From Cupriavidus sp. IDO (GTDB lineage Bacteria; Pseudomonadota; Gammaproteobacteria; Burkholderiales; Burkholderiaceae): 64,000 nucleotides of DNA. Shown here one piece after another: positions 17,522 to 25,600 of the stretch. Each line of letters starts with the position of its first letter. The stretch's first letter is position 1. The position numbers and the translations under genes are program-made. A model generated the notes under the pieces. That model was not told the origin of the DNA. It was given only the letters and a program-made list of their open reading frames with translations, and did no database searches. Where the stretch lies: the NCBI RefSeq assembly GCF_000812465.1, contig NZ_JWMA01000063.1:57153-121152 (forward strand), read 5' to 3'.

Positions 17522-18796
17522 TCAATCGATCGGCTCCACACGCCGGAATGCACGCAGAAGCGCAAGATCATAGGCAATCTTCAACAGTCCGCAGGCCAGC
17601 AACGGGGCTCCGGCCCAGCCCGCTGCCAGCAGCGCACCGGCGATCGTCGGACCAAGGGCGCCGGCCAGGCTTCTTGGCACCGCTGTCACGCTGGCGGCGG
17701 CGGTGCGCTCCGCAGGTGTGACCACTGCCATGACGTAGGCCGTCCGGGTAGGTACGTCCATTTGGGAAAGCGCGCTGCGAACCAGCAGCAGTGCCAGCGT
17801 CGGGGCCAGCATTGGCGAAAGCGCGGCGGCGATCAGGCAAAGGCTGGCCGGGATATGGGTGAACACCATGGTGTTCAGCAATCCGAATTTGCGTGCCAAC
17901 GGTACGGCAACGAGTTGCGAACCTGCGCTCAGCAGCCCTGCCCAGAAGAAGAACAGGCCGGCGGCGCCGGGAGAAAGGCCGAATCGCTGCATCAGCCACA
18001 GTGACAGCAGTGAGTTCACCACCAGGCCGCCGGCAAAGGCATCCACGCTGAAGAGCAGCGCGAGACGGATGACGATACCGCGCGACGTGCCAAGCGGGGT
18101 GCCCGCGGATGGCGCGTGAGGGTGAGGATCGGGCAGGCGAATATAGAGAAACAAGAGGGCGACACCGGTCAAGGCATAGACGATGAACATCGCGCGCATG
18201 GCGGTGAGATGTGACAGGCCCGCATGTGCCACGAGCCAGCCCGGCAATGCCGCCGCCAGCGCGCCCAGGCCGGCCGAGAACGCACCGGTCAGGCTGTAAC
18301 GCGCGAACAGTGCCGTGCGCGCCTGCGGGGCTGCCGCGTCCGCCAGGCGCGCCTGCTCCAGCGGCAGGAACAGGCTGACGTCCCCGGAGCTCGGGTTGAG
18401 CGTGCCGACAAATGCGACGAGCAGGAGCGGCCACAGGGAAGACAGTCCGGCAAATCCCATTCCGGTCGCGGCCATCAGGGCGGCCGCGAGCGTCAGCAGG
18501 CGGCGCTGCGAGTAGCGCGGACTGACAATGCCGACCAGTATCGTCGCCAGCGCGGAGCCGGCCAGGGTGGCACTGCTGAGCAGGCCCACCGCCAGCGGAT
18601 CGAACCCGAGCGCAAGCAGGTATGCCGGCAGCAGTACGGCAATGAAACCATCGCAAACACCGCGCATTGCGCGGCCGATCAGTAGCGGCATGGCGCCTGG
18701 ATGCACGCCGTCCGGCAGCACAACCCGCGCGAGCCAGCCACCGCCGGCGATCGCAGGCTGTTCCTTATGCATAAGCATGGCGAATATGCCTGACAT
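17522..18796 (-). CDS. MFS transporter in the chromate-resistance series
   Basis: A protein of about 424 residues with twelve predicted helices. MFS features include GFDPLAVGLLSSATLAGS (helix 2-3 region), SPRYSQRRLLT (loop 2-3, basic) and SLAGALGPTIAGALLAAG near the end. Start is uncertain: ATG 18796 is used here, with alternatives at 18778, 18772 or GTG 18808, none with a clear ribosome site. MFS genes of this sort sit at the distal end of several chr clusters. A role in efflux of an anion or organic compound linked to chromate stress is inference. The gap to the upstream LamG-like gene is 72 bases, same strand. Confidence 0.85.
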   Translation of the reverse strand: MSGIFAMLMHKEQPAIAGGGWLARVVLPDGVHPGAMPLLIGRAMRGVCDGFIAVLLPAYLLALGFDPLAVGLLSSATLAGSALATILVGIVSPRYSQRRLLTLAAALMAATGMGFAGLSSLWPLLLVAFVGTLNPSSGDVSLFLPLEQARLADAAAPQARTALFARYSLTGAFSAGLGALAAALPGWLVAHAGLSHLTAMRAMFIVYALTGVALLFLYIRLPDPHPHAPSAGTPLGTSRGIVIRLALLFSVDAFAGGLVVNSLLSLWLMQRFGLSPGAAGLFFFWAGLLSAGSQLVAVPLARKFGLLNTMVFTHIPASLCLIAAALSPMLAPTLALLLVRSALSQMDVPTRTAYVMAVVTPAERTAAASVTAVPRSLAGALGPTIAGALLAAGWAGAPLLACGLLKIAYDLALLRAFRRVEPID

Positions 18797-18868
18797 GCCG
18801 TGCGTCACGGCCGCATGGCAGCGATGGGAAGCGGGTGTGCTGCCGCCTGATATGTCTCATCGACCGCG

Positions 18869-19495
18869 CTACCTGGCGCCCGCACTCTCGAACGAGAAGG
18901 CATCGAACAAGGTGACGCTGTCAGCCTTGGTCCATACACCGACGGCACCCGGCCCGGTGATGTGCTCATCCGCCACGTCGATGTATCGCTTGCCATCGAG
19001 CGCCACCTGGATGCGATGGCCCGCAAATTCCACGCGCAGCGTATGCCAGACCCTGGCGGCAACGGGCGCCTGGTGATACTGGATCGTGCGCCTGCGTCCG
19101 CCCGTCGTGTAATACAAGGAGACATTGTTCTCCAACGCATTTGCCCGGGCGACGTAGTAGTTGTCTGCGTCCTTCCAGCGCCAGACGACCCCGCCGGCCT
19201 GATCCTCGCGGCCGGCGATGGGTTTGAATCTCGCCTCCACGAAGCCATCGGCAATCGAAACCGCCTGATTCACGCACCAGGGGAAATCGCCGGACCCGGA
19301 TTGCCTGAGAACATTGGCGTGGGCGGATGCGGTCGTGTCGGCTTCGATGGTCCATTTCGGGGTGCCACGCCCCGTGACGCCACAGACCCATCCGGCGGGC
19401 AAGGTTCCAGCGCGCTGCTGGCTGAACATGATGGTCTCTCCAATGGCTGGCACGGCCATCGACAGCATCCATGCCATGAGCAGGATTGGCTTCAT
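18869..19495 (-). CDS. Exported LamG/DUF1080-like beta-sandwich protein
   Basis: A 208-residue protein with signal peptide (MKPILLMAWMLSMAVPAIG). The domain WTIEADTTASAHANVLRQ, VEARFKPIAGREDQAGGVVWRW, YYVARANALENNVSLYY, HTLRVEFAGHRIQVALDGK and GAVGVWTKADSVTLFDAF is the concanavalin/LamG-like jelly roll that DUF1080 proteins use. GGAGG 6 bases upstream fixes the start at 19495. These domains bind or process carbohydrates elsewhere; no catalytic residues are evident here. It lies 32 bases after the single-domain ChrB-like gene, inside the chr operon. Its function there is unexplained: periplasmic binding of chromate reduction products or polysaccharide is only a guess. Confidence 0.8.
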   Translation of the reverse strand: MKPILLMAWMLSMAVPAIGETIMFSQQRAGTLPAGWVCGVTGRGTPKWTIEADTTASAHANVLRQSGSGDFPWCVNQAVSIADGFVEARFKPIAGREDQAGGVVWRWKDADNYYVARANALENNVSLYYTTGGRRRTIQYHQAPVAARVWHTLRVEFAGHRIQVALDGKRYIDVADEHITGPGAVGVWTKADSVTLFDAFSFESAGAR

Positions 19496-19527
19496 GCGAC
19501 ACCTCCGTGCTGATGATGGCTCACCGT

Positions 19528-19986
19528 TCAGGCTGGCATCTTCGGCGGCCAGCGGTGTGTCTCCGCCTGGCAGTGCTGGCACCACGCATACAGGGCGTCA
19601 TACATCACCATGCCGTGACCGAGCATCTCGTGATCGTCCGCGAACACTTGCGACAGGCCCAGGGAGATAGCGTAGAGGCCGCCAGACTGCGGAGTCAGGT
19701 CGAGCCTTGACGTATCGGCGCCACGCACGATTTCCGCCAGTTGCCGCAGGGCGGGATCGGTCATGCCGTACTTTTGCAGGAAGGCATCAAAGCTGCACTG
19801 CTCGCCGACGTGCGACAGCTCTACCCCTGGGATGTCGTATGGGATCGCGCCCGTCTCGCCGGCCACGCGTACCACGTCACCGGCGGGCACATAGAGAAAC
19901 TCCGGCGTCTTGTCGATAAACCGGGCGATCAGCCACGGACACGCGATACGGTCGATCTTGGGTCGTTCCCGGGTAATCCATTTCAT
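19528..19986 (-). CDS. Single-domain ChrB-type chromate resistance protein
   Basis: A 152-residue protein corresponding to the C-terminal domain of ChrB: RPKIDRIACPWLIARFIDKTP, then FDAFLQKYGM, LRQLAEIVRGADT and DHEMLGHGMVMYDALYAWC. The same R-x-D-R-x-A-x-x-W-L-I-x-R-F-I core occurs in the full-length ChrB encoded upstream. GGAG 7 bases before ATG 19986 supports the start. In Cupriavidus chr clusters, small proteins of this domain accompany ChrA. The domain is thought to act with chromate sensing or handling, but no mechanism is established. It contains a conserved His/Cys-rich end (WCQHCQAE) that could bind metal. Confidence 0.85.
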   Translation of the reverse strand: MKWITRERPKIDRIACPWLIARFIDKTPEFLYVPAGDVVRVAGETGAIPYDIPGVELSHVGEQCSFDAFLQKYGMTDPALRQLAEIVRGADTSRLDLTPQSGGLYAISLGLSQVFADDHEMLGHGMVMYDALYAWCQHCQAETHRWPPKMPA

Positions 19987-20070
19987 TGTCGTCTCCGCTA
20001 CGGGTTGCCGAGGGTGCGCACACGCGACAGCGGGAAGCCATCGCGACAGGCTGTGAGTGCCGCCTTGCTA

Positions 20071-20658
20071 CTACCGAACAGCGTCGAAGCGCTCGGCGGC
20101 CCGCCCCCAATGGATGTTCTGCATGAACGCGTCCACATAGGCAGCGGCTTTCGCGCCATAGTCCATGTGGTAGGAATGCTCATACATGTCGAGGGCCAGG
20201 ATCGGCGAGGCGCCGGCCAGTGTATGAGCGTGGTCGGAAGCCCACTGGTTGACAAGCCGCCGGTCTCGCGGGGAGTAGCTCAGCAACACCCAGCCCGAGC
20301 CGCCGCCAAGCGCCTTGCCCATCGCGGTGAATTCAGCCTGCCAGCGCCCGACGGAGCCGAAATCGCGCGCCAGGGCCGCCTCCAGCCCGCCGCCGAGGGC
20401 GCCGCCATCGCCGAGGCTATCGAAATACACCTCATGCAGGATCATGGAGTTCGTGGCGATCAGTTCTTCGCGCTTCAGCCCGTTGAGCAAGAAAACCGGA
20501 GCGGTCGCCACATCGAGCGCGGCGAATTCGGCGGTAATCGCATTCAGGCGTTTCACCGCGCCGCCATAGTTATTCTCGTAGTGGCTGACGATCAGTTTCT
20601 CCGAGAGACCCGCGAGCCTGGCGGGTTCACAGGCCAGCGGCTTCATCTGGTAGGTCAT
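20071..20658 (-). CDS. chrC: Fe/Mn superoxide dismutase of the chr operon (ChrC)
   Basis: A 195-residue protein with the expected Fe/Mn-SOD ligands: His in IVSHYENNYGG, His in MILHEVYFD, then Asp and His in LDMYEHSYHMDYG. AAGGAGG sits 6 bases before ATG 20658, overriding a long upstream open extension. It converts superoxide to peroxide and oxygen. Its place directly after chrA (23-base gap) matches ChrC of Cupriavidus metallidurans chr1, which relieves the oxidative stress produced by Cr(VI) reduction. The dismutase is of normal length. I cannot tell Fe from Mn preference by eye. Confidence 0.9.
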   Translation of the reverse strand: MTYQMKPLACEPARLAGLSEKLIVSHYENNYGGAVKRLNAITAEFAALDVATAPVFLLNGLKREELIATNSMILHEVYFDSLGDGGALGGGLEAALARDFGSVGRWQAEFTAMGKALGGGSGWVLLSYSPRDRRLVNQWASDHAHTLAGASPILALDMYEHSYHMDYGAKAAAYVDAFMQNIHWGRAAERFDAVR

Positions 20659-20681
20659 GGTGTCCTCCTTGTTCATGCTGC

Positions 20682-21884
20682 TCAGTGGTGCAGCAACGGA
20701 TACGCGGCGAGGCCGATCAGCGCCGCTCCGGCGACGATGACCGGTTCGGGCAGCTTCTTGAATCTCAGCAGCAGCGCGACCGTGCCGAGGGCAAGCAAGA
20801 CGGTGGGAACGTCTACGATCGAGCGCCTGGCCAGCACGATCACCGCGCCGGTGATGGCGCCGACCGCCGCTGCCGTGACGCCATCGACAAAGGCGAGGAT
20901 GGCAGGCAGCTTTCCGTACTTCTTGAAGTAGGGTGCCGGCAATACCGTGAACAGATAGCACGGCAGAAACGTGGCCGCGGCCGCGACACAGGCGCCAGGG
21001 AAACCGGCCACCAGGTAGCCGATGAACCCGACCGTGATGACCACGGGGCCGGGCGTGATCATCGCCACCGCGACCGCGTCAACAAACTGCTTATCGTTGA
21101 GCCAGTGGTAGTCCGTCACGACGCCGCCGTAGAGGAAGGGCACGATGGCGAGCCCCGAGCCGAACACGAAGGCTCCCGCCTTGGCAAAGAACACGCCGAT
21201 CTGGGTCAGCAGTGGCCAGTCCAGCGTACCGAGCAGCCCGCTTGCGGCAGGTACCTGCGTGGCCGCCAGCGCGTTGGCGCCGCTTTGGCGAAGCCACTTT
21301 GGCGGAGCGCGCCAGAACCAGGTGACGACGCCTGCCGCCAGGAACAGCCAGGCGACTTCCGATTCGGTGATCACCGTGACGGCAGCCAGTATCAGGTAGA
21401 TCGCCCACAGCAGTTTGTCCTTGCCCACACTCCTGGTCGTGAGCTTGTAGGCGCTGATGGCGATGATGCCGATGACGGCTGCGCCAACGCCATAGAAGAC
21501 CGACTGCATCCACGTCAATCCGCCAAAGGCCACATAGGCCCAGCCCAGCGCGACCACCATCAGGAACGACGGGAGCACGAACGCAATGCCGATCAGCGTG
21601 GCCCCGAGGATGCGGTAGTGGACGTAGCCGAGGTAGATGGCGAGTTGCGCGGCCAGCGGGCCGGGCGCCAGTTGCGCCAGTGCCAGGCCTTCCTTGTAGT
21701 CGGCATCGGTAATCCAGCTGCGGCGTTCCACGAGGTCGCGGTGCATATAGCCGGCCAGCGCGACCGGACCGCCGAAGCCGAAGGTGCCCAGGCGAAGAAA
21801 GTAAAGGACCAGCTGCCAGAGGGTGTAGCCGGGCCGTTCGGCGCCTGGTGCCTGCGAAATGCCGGTTTGCGGCAGGTTGCTCAT
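20682..21884 (-). CDS. chrA: Chromate efflux pump ChrA
   Basis: A 400-residue inner-membrane protein of the long-chain CHR family. Two homologous halves are visible: the first with LRLGTFGFGGPVALAGYM and LAQLAPGPLAAQLAIYLGY, the second with FAKAGAFVFGSGLAIVPFL and AMITPGPVVITVGFIGYL. These GFGGP and APGP/TPGP motifs are the family signature. ChrA exports chromate from the cytosol, driven by the proton-motive force. ATG 21884 was selected over upstream in-frame ATGs because the family homology begins shortly after it and an AGGGA ribosome site is present. It follows chrB by 25 bases and precedes the SOD gene by 23, so the three are one operon. Confidence 0.95.
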   Translation of the reverse strand: MSNLPQTGISQAPGAERPGYTLWQLVLYFLRLGTFGFGGPVALAGYMHRDLVERRSWITDADYKEGLALAQLAPGPLAAQLAIYLGYVHYRILGATLIGIAFVLPSFLMVVALGWAYVAFGGLTWMQSVFYGVGAAVIGIIAISAYKLTTRSVGKDKLLWAIYLILAAVTVITESEVAWLFLAAGVVTWFWRAPPKWLRQSGANALAATQVPAASGLLGTLDWPLLTQIGVFFAKAGAFVFGSGLAIVPFLYGGVVTDYHWLNDKQFVDAVAVAMITPGPVVITVGFIGYLVAGFPGACVAAAATFLPCYLFTVLPAPYFKKYGKLPAILAFVDGVTAAAVGAITGAVIVLARRSIVDVPTVLLALGTVALLLRFKKLPEPVIVAGAALIGLAAYPLLHH

Positions 21885-21909
21885 GGATTTTCCCTGGGAG
21901 AGATCGAAA

Positions 21910-22872
21910 TCAGGATTTCCGGTTGGCCGAGAAGTGGGCGTAGAGCGAATCGAGCACAAGGCTGACTTCCGCCAGAAGTGCATCATCGCCGGCCAGCCGC
22001 CCTCGCGCGCCGGCCAGCATGGCTTCAAATCCGCTGGCCTCTGGTACCGACGGGCCGCCTATGTCCAGCGCATGTACCATTGCGCCGAGACGGCCGAGCC
22101 CGCGGTTCGAATCCAGGCCGAAGCTGGCCAGCAGCACCTCGAAGGACACGCGATCGCCGACATGGGTGAACGTCGCGCCGTCGAAATCGAAGCCAAGCGC
22201 GTCATCCGGGCAGTCGGCCGCGTTTTCGAGCCAGAGGAAACGGGCGTGCGGGTCGATGAAGCGCTGGATCAGCCAGGCGCTGGCCACGCGGTCTACCCAC
22301 AGGTGGCGGCGCGTTGCCCAAAGCCGTCCCTGATACTGGGCCGGATCCCGCCGGGCGATGCTGGCCGACGAAGGATGCGGCTCGCCGGGCGACTGGATTG
22401 TTGTGATGGCATTGCTGAAATCATTCCACTGGGCTTCGGCACGGGTGGAAGCCTCGTTGGGAAAGAAGTCGATCTTGCGAATCGCTTCGTACGTTCGCCC
22501 GTGCCGGCGCAGCAGGCGGTTGAGTTCGGCATTGCTCAGGCCGGACAGCAGCTTGCGGGCTTCGGACAGCGCTTCCTGCAGTTCGGCATAGTCAGCGCTG
22601 CGGTCAAACAAGGCACGGTAGGCAGCGACCTCGTCTGGATCTTCGGCATGGACGCTTAACAGCCAGGCCTGTCCGTCCTCCTGCCGGGTCTCGTCCGCCA
22701 ACTCACGCAATTGGGCGACCTGTTCCTCGCCTGATGGCAACAAATAGGCGCCGTCGCGCAGCGCGGCGCAGCCGAGCGTCTTGGTCGTGCGCCAGATCCG
22801 CATGCGCGCAGTGGCGCCGGATGTTGGCAGGCTGACAACCAGCAGGGCCCAGGAATCAGTGAAAGCAGTCAT
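21910..22872 (-). CDS. chrB: Chromate-sensing regulator ChrB
   Basis: A 320-residue cytosolic protein. The N-terminal half begins WALLVVSLPTSGATARMRIWR, the ChrB DNA-binding region, followed by a helical segment (YAELQEALSEARKLLSGLS). The C-terminal half (WVDRVASAWLIQRFIDP, FTHVGDRVSFEVLL) is the ChrB resistance domain that also occurs alone two genes downstream. ChrB proteins repress chr operons and release DNA in the presence of chromate. The ATG at 22872 is used because MTAFTDSWALLVVSLP aligns with known N-termini. The inverted repeat 38-55 bases upstream is a candidate autoregulatory operator. Confidence 0.93.
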   Translation of the reverse strand: MTAFTDSWALLVVSLPTSGATARMRIWRTTKTLGCAALRDGAYLLPSGEEQVAQLRELADETRQEDGQAWLLSVHAEDPDEVAAYRALFDRSADYAELQEALSEARKLLSGLSNAELNRLLRRHGRTYEAIRKIDFFPNEASTRAEAQWNDFSNAITTIQSPGEPHPSSASIARRDPAQYQGRLWATRRHLWVDRVASAWLIQRFIDPHARFLWLENAADCPDDALGFDFDGATFTHVGDRVSFEVLLASFGLDSNRGLGRLGAMVHALDIGGPSVPEASGFEAMLAGARGRLAGDDALLAEVSLVLDSLYAHFSANRKS

Positions 22873-22909
22873 GAGGGCATGGTAGAAGCCCATAGACTAT
22901 CTTTCAACA

Positions 22910-22927
22910 ATGTAGAGATATCTACAT
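22910..22927. promoter_or_regulatory. Inverted repeat upstream of chrB (candidate ChrB operator)
   Basis: ATGTAGA, a four-base spacer GATA and TCTACAT form perfect 7-bp arms, located 38-55 bases upstream of the chrB start and so within the presumed promoter. ChrB-family proteins bind DNA in the chr promoter and respond to chromate. Assignment of this site to ChrB is inference. Confidence 0.55.
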
Positions 22928-23007
22928 CGTTTCGTGGGTTCTCAAAAGGCATAGCCCTGTCGTCCATGCGACGACGGGGCTTCCCATGTTGCCCGCCGGC
23001 CGAAAGT

Positions 23008-24030
23008 TCAGCCCGCAGCGCCCTCCAGCGCTGCTTCGTATTGCCCCAGGCAGGCCATGCCATTCAGCCGCGAGCGCTGCAGCAGTGCCCGTTGCGCCAG
23101 CGCCGCGTTTGCGGCCTCGCCGCGCCAGGCCAGCAGGGGCGGCTCCTGCAAGGCGCGCCCGTAGGAGAAGCTCAGCCGCCAGGGCAACGGGCCGAGCCGG
23201 TTCATGGCATCGAGATTGGCGGTGGCCTCGACGGGCGTCTGTCCGCCGGACAGGAAGAAGATGCCCGGCACTGCCGCCGGCACCGTGCGCTTGAGCACCT
23301 GCACCGTCTGCATGGCAACCTCGGCTGGCGCCGCATGCCCGGCCTCCTTGCCGGGGAGCACCATGCTGGGTTTCAGCAGCATGTGTTCGAGCGCCACCGC
23401 ATGCCGGTGCAAGGCGTGGAAGACTTCGTGCAGGACGGCCTCGGTAACTTCGGCGCAACGCGCCATGGAATGCGCGCCGTCCATCAGCACCTCTGGCTCG
23501 ACGATGGGCACCACGCCCGACTCCTGGCAGATGGCGGCATAGCGTGCCAGCGCCTCCGCATTGGCCTGGATAGCGAGCCGGCCGGGCAGCTGGTCCGACA
23601 CGTTGTACACCGTGCGCCACTTGGCAAAGCGCGCGCCCTGCTGGCGATAGCCGACAAGCCGCTTGGCCAGGCCGTCGAGACCTTCGGTGATCTCGTCGCC
23701 GGGTGCGTGGGCGAGCGCGAGCTTGCCCTTGTCCACCTTGATGCCGGGCACGATGCCCTGGCGCGCAGCCAGTTCCGGCAGCGGCGTGCCATCGTCGGCG
23801 CGCTGGCCCAGCGTTTCCTCGTACAGGATCACGCCGCTGATGAATTCACCCAGGCCCGGTGCCGACAGGAGCAGGTTGCGCCACGCGCGGCGGTTTTCCT
23901 CGCTCGATTCCACGCCGATGCGCTCGAACCGCTTGGCGATTGTCGGCCCGCTCTCGTCGGCGGCCAGCAGGCCTTTGCCCGCTTGTACCAGGGCGTCCAC
24001 GGTGGCTTGCAGTTCGCTTCGTGTGTCCAT
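23008..24030 (-). CDS. Class I fructose-bisphosphate aldolase
   Basis: A 340-residue enzyme that reversibly cleaves fructose 1,6-bisphosphate to dihydroxyacetone phosphate and glyceraldehyde 3-phosphate. It shows the eukaryote-type class I sequence: GLLAADESGPTIAKRFERIG, the WR(T)V region, PIVEPEVLMDG, the Schiff-base lysine in MLLKPSMV (about residue 219) and FLSGGQTPVEAT. GGAG 8 bases upstream supports ATG 24030. In Burkholderiales this class coexists with a class II enzyme and is often linked to Calvin-Benson or gluconeogenic flux. Here it stands without other sugar genes, next to chr and a DUF3175 gene, so context is uninformative. Confidence 0.93.
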   Translation of the reverse strand: MDTRSELQATVDALVQAGKGLLAADESGPTIAKRFERIGVESSEENRRAWRNLLLSAPGLGEFISGVILYEETLGQRADDGTPLPELAARQGIVPGIKVDKGKLALAHAPGDEITEGLDGLAKRLVGYRQQGARFAKWRTVYNVSDQLPGRLAIQANAEALARYAAICQESGVVPIVEPEVLMDGAHSMARCAEVTEAVLHEVFHALHRHAVALEHMLLKPSMVLPGKEAGHAAPAEVAMQTVQVLKRTVPAAVPGIFFLSGGQTPVEATANLDAMNRLGPLPWRLSFSYGRALQEPPLLAWRGEAANAALAQRALLQRSRLNGMACLGQYEAALEGAAG

Positions 24031-24116
24031 GATGTTGCTCCGCGAGGGTGACATAGGCACAAGCATTCACTCGTCAATGCAATCGCGCAAGAGAGCCGGG
24101 GGCGCGTGGGCTGTGC

Positions 24117-24452
24117 TTATGGTGGCCGCCCGAACGCTTCGCGCAGCTTGCCCTTGGCCCGCTCGAGCGTGGCGCGGCGCTCCCTGGGCAGGTGACGGCC
24201 GGCGCGATTGATATAAAAATTGAGCATCGACATCGCCGACTGGAAAGCCGTGCCCTTGCGGCGGCGGCTGCTCTGGGCGGAACGCTTGAGCGAAGCGGCG
24301 ATCTCCTCGGGGTTGTCCGAGGCGAACAGATGCGGTTCGAGGTCCAGCGCGTCGCTGTGCTCGGTCACGTCCTGCGACCAGCGCCGCACTTTCCGGGCGC
24401 GAGTCCTGGCGCGGCCCTTTGCCGGTCGGCGAGTGGATTTGGTGGCGGCCAT
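24117..24452 (-). CDS. DUF3175 small basic protein
   Basis: A 111-residue protein rich in Lys/Arg at its N-terminus (TKSTRRPAKGRARTRARKVRRW). It then has the DUF3175 core: SQDVTEHSDALDLEP, FASDNPEEIAASLKRSAQSSRRRKGTAFQSAMSMLNFYINRAG. GGAGG 7 bases before ATG 24452 overrides a long upstream open frame. The family is widespread in Burkholderiales and of unknown function; the basic tail suggests nucleic-acid contact. It ends 86 bases before the aldolase start on the same strand and could be co-transcribed. Confidence 0.85.
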   Translation of the reverse strand: MAATKSTRRPAKGRARTRARKVRRWSQDVTEHSDALDLEPHLFASDNPEEIAASLKRSAQSSRRRKGTAFQSAMSMLNFYINRAGRHLPRERRATLERAKGKLREAFGRPP

Positions 24453-24570
24453 CTCCGATCCTCCAACAGCTGCATTGGCACCCAGTAAGCGTAGGCAAAT
24501 TTTCGCCGTGTTGGCCGCTCCGGGGCGGCAAGACCCGTACACATGCCTAAGCTGACGCGCCAACAAGCGC

Positions 24571-25497
24571 CTACCAGTGGCTATCCGAACCTCCAGGCGC
24601 CGGGCCGCGGTGAGCTGCAAACCGATCCAGCAGGAAATCCACCAGCGCCCGGATTTTGTCGGGACGGTTGTTGCGCGCCGGGAAAACCAGGTAGATATCT
24701 GCCGGCGAGAACTGCCATTGCGGGAGCACCCGCCGCAAGGCGCCGCCACGCAGATGCTCGGCGACGTCCCACTCGGAGCGCACGATCAGTCCCTGCCCGT
24801 CGAGCGCCCAGGCCAGGGCGGATTCCCCGTCATTGGTACTCATGGTCCCGCGAACCTTGATGGTTTCCTGCTGCACGCCGTTGCGCATGTGCCAGGTGCC
24901 GAAGGTCTCGTCGGCCTCGCGAATGAAGATGCAGTTGTGCCGTGCAAGTTCACGCGGGCTTGACGGCGCGCCGGCCGCTTCAAGGTAGCGCGGCGCTGCG
25001 CACAGCAGACGGCGGTTGTTGGCCAGCAGCCTCGCCGTCAGCCGCACATCCGGCATCTCGCCGAAATGGACCATGGCGTCCAGGCCCTGTTCGACGAGGT
25101 TCAGCGGACGATCGCTCAGATGGAGCTGAACCTCGATTTTCGGATACCTGCGCGAAAACTCCGAAAGCGCCGGCGCGATATGCCGGCGGCCGAACCCGAG
25201 TGTGGCGCCGACCTTCAGCAACCCGTGCGGCGTACTGCTGCTTCCGGCGATCGTGCGCTCGAGCGCTTCCATTTCCGCGAGGATGCGGGCGCCTTCCACC
25301 AGGTAGTTTTCTCCCTCCGGCGTCAGGCTGATCCGGCGCGTCGTCCGGTGCAGCAGCCGCACGCCCAAGCGCGCTTCGAGGCCGGCCAGCCGTTTGCTGA
25401 CCGCAGGCGGCGTCACGCCAAGTTCCTGGGCGGCGCCCGCAAGGCTTCCGTGCTTGTTGATGCACTGGAAGAAGGCGAGGTCGGAGAAGTTATCCAT
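24571..25497 (-). CDS. LysR-family regulator, divergent from Bug/leuCD-like operon
   Basis: A 308-residue LysR-type regulator. The winged helix-turn-helix is at residues 5-62 (FFQCINKHGSLAGAAQELGV, TPPAVSKRLAGLEARLGVRL), followed by the linker helix and a periplasmic-binding-protein-like effector domain. The DUF-free C-terminus IYLVFPARNNRPDKIRALVDFL is typical of the DmlR/YafC-like subgroup. It is transcribed away from the Bug-dehydratase operon 103 bases off. It probably activates that operon in response to the carboxylate substrate or a derivative. Confidence 0.92.
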   Translation of the reverse strand: MDNFSDLAFFQCINKHGSLAGAAQELGVTPPAVSKRLAGLEARLGVRLLHRTTRRISLTPEGENYLVEGARILAEMEALERTIAGSSSTPHGLLKVGATLGFGRRHIAPALSEFSRRYPKIEVQLHLSDRPLNLVEQGLDAMVHFGEMPDVRLTARLLANNRRLLCAAPRYLEAAGAPSSPRELARHNCIFIREADETFGTWHMRNGVQQETIKVRGTMSTNDGESALAWALDGQGLIVRSEWDVAEHLRGGALRRVLPQWQFSPADIYLVFPARNNRPDKIRALVDFLLDRFAAHRGPAPGGSDSHW

Positions 25498-25600
25498 TAG
25501 TGAATGAGGGGAACCAAAGAAGTAACTCGTCCTGAATTATGTTTTTGTGGGTAAATGATACGATGATTTCCATAACAATTCATACCCATCGGAGACGCTC

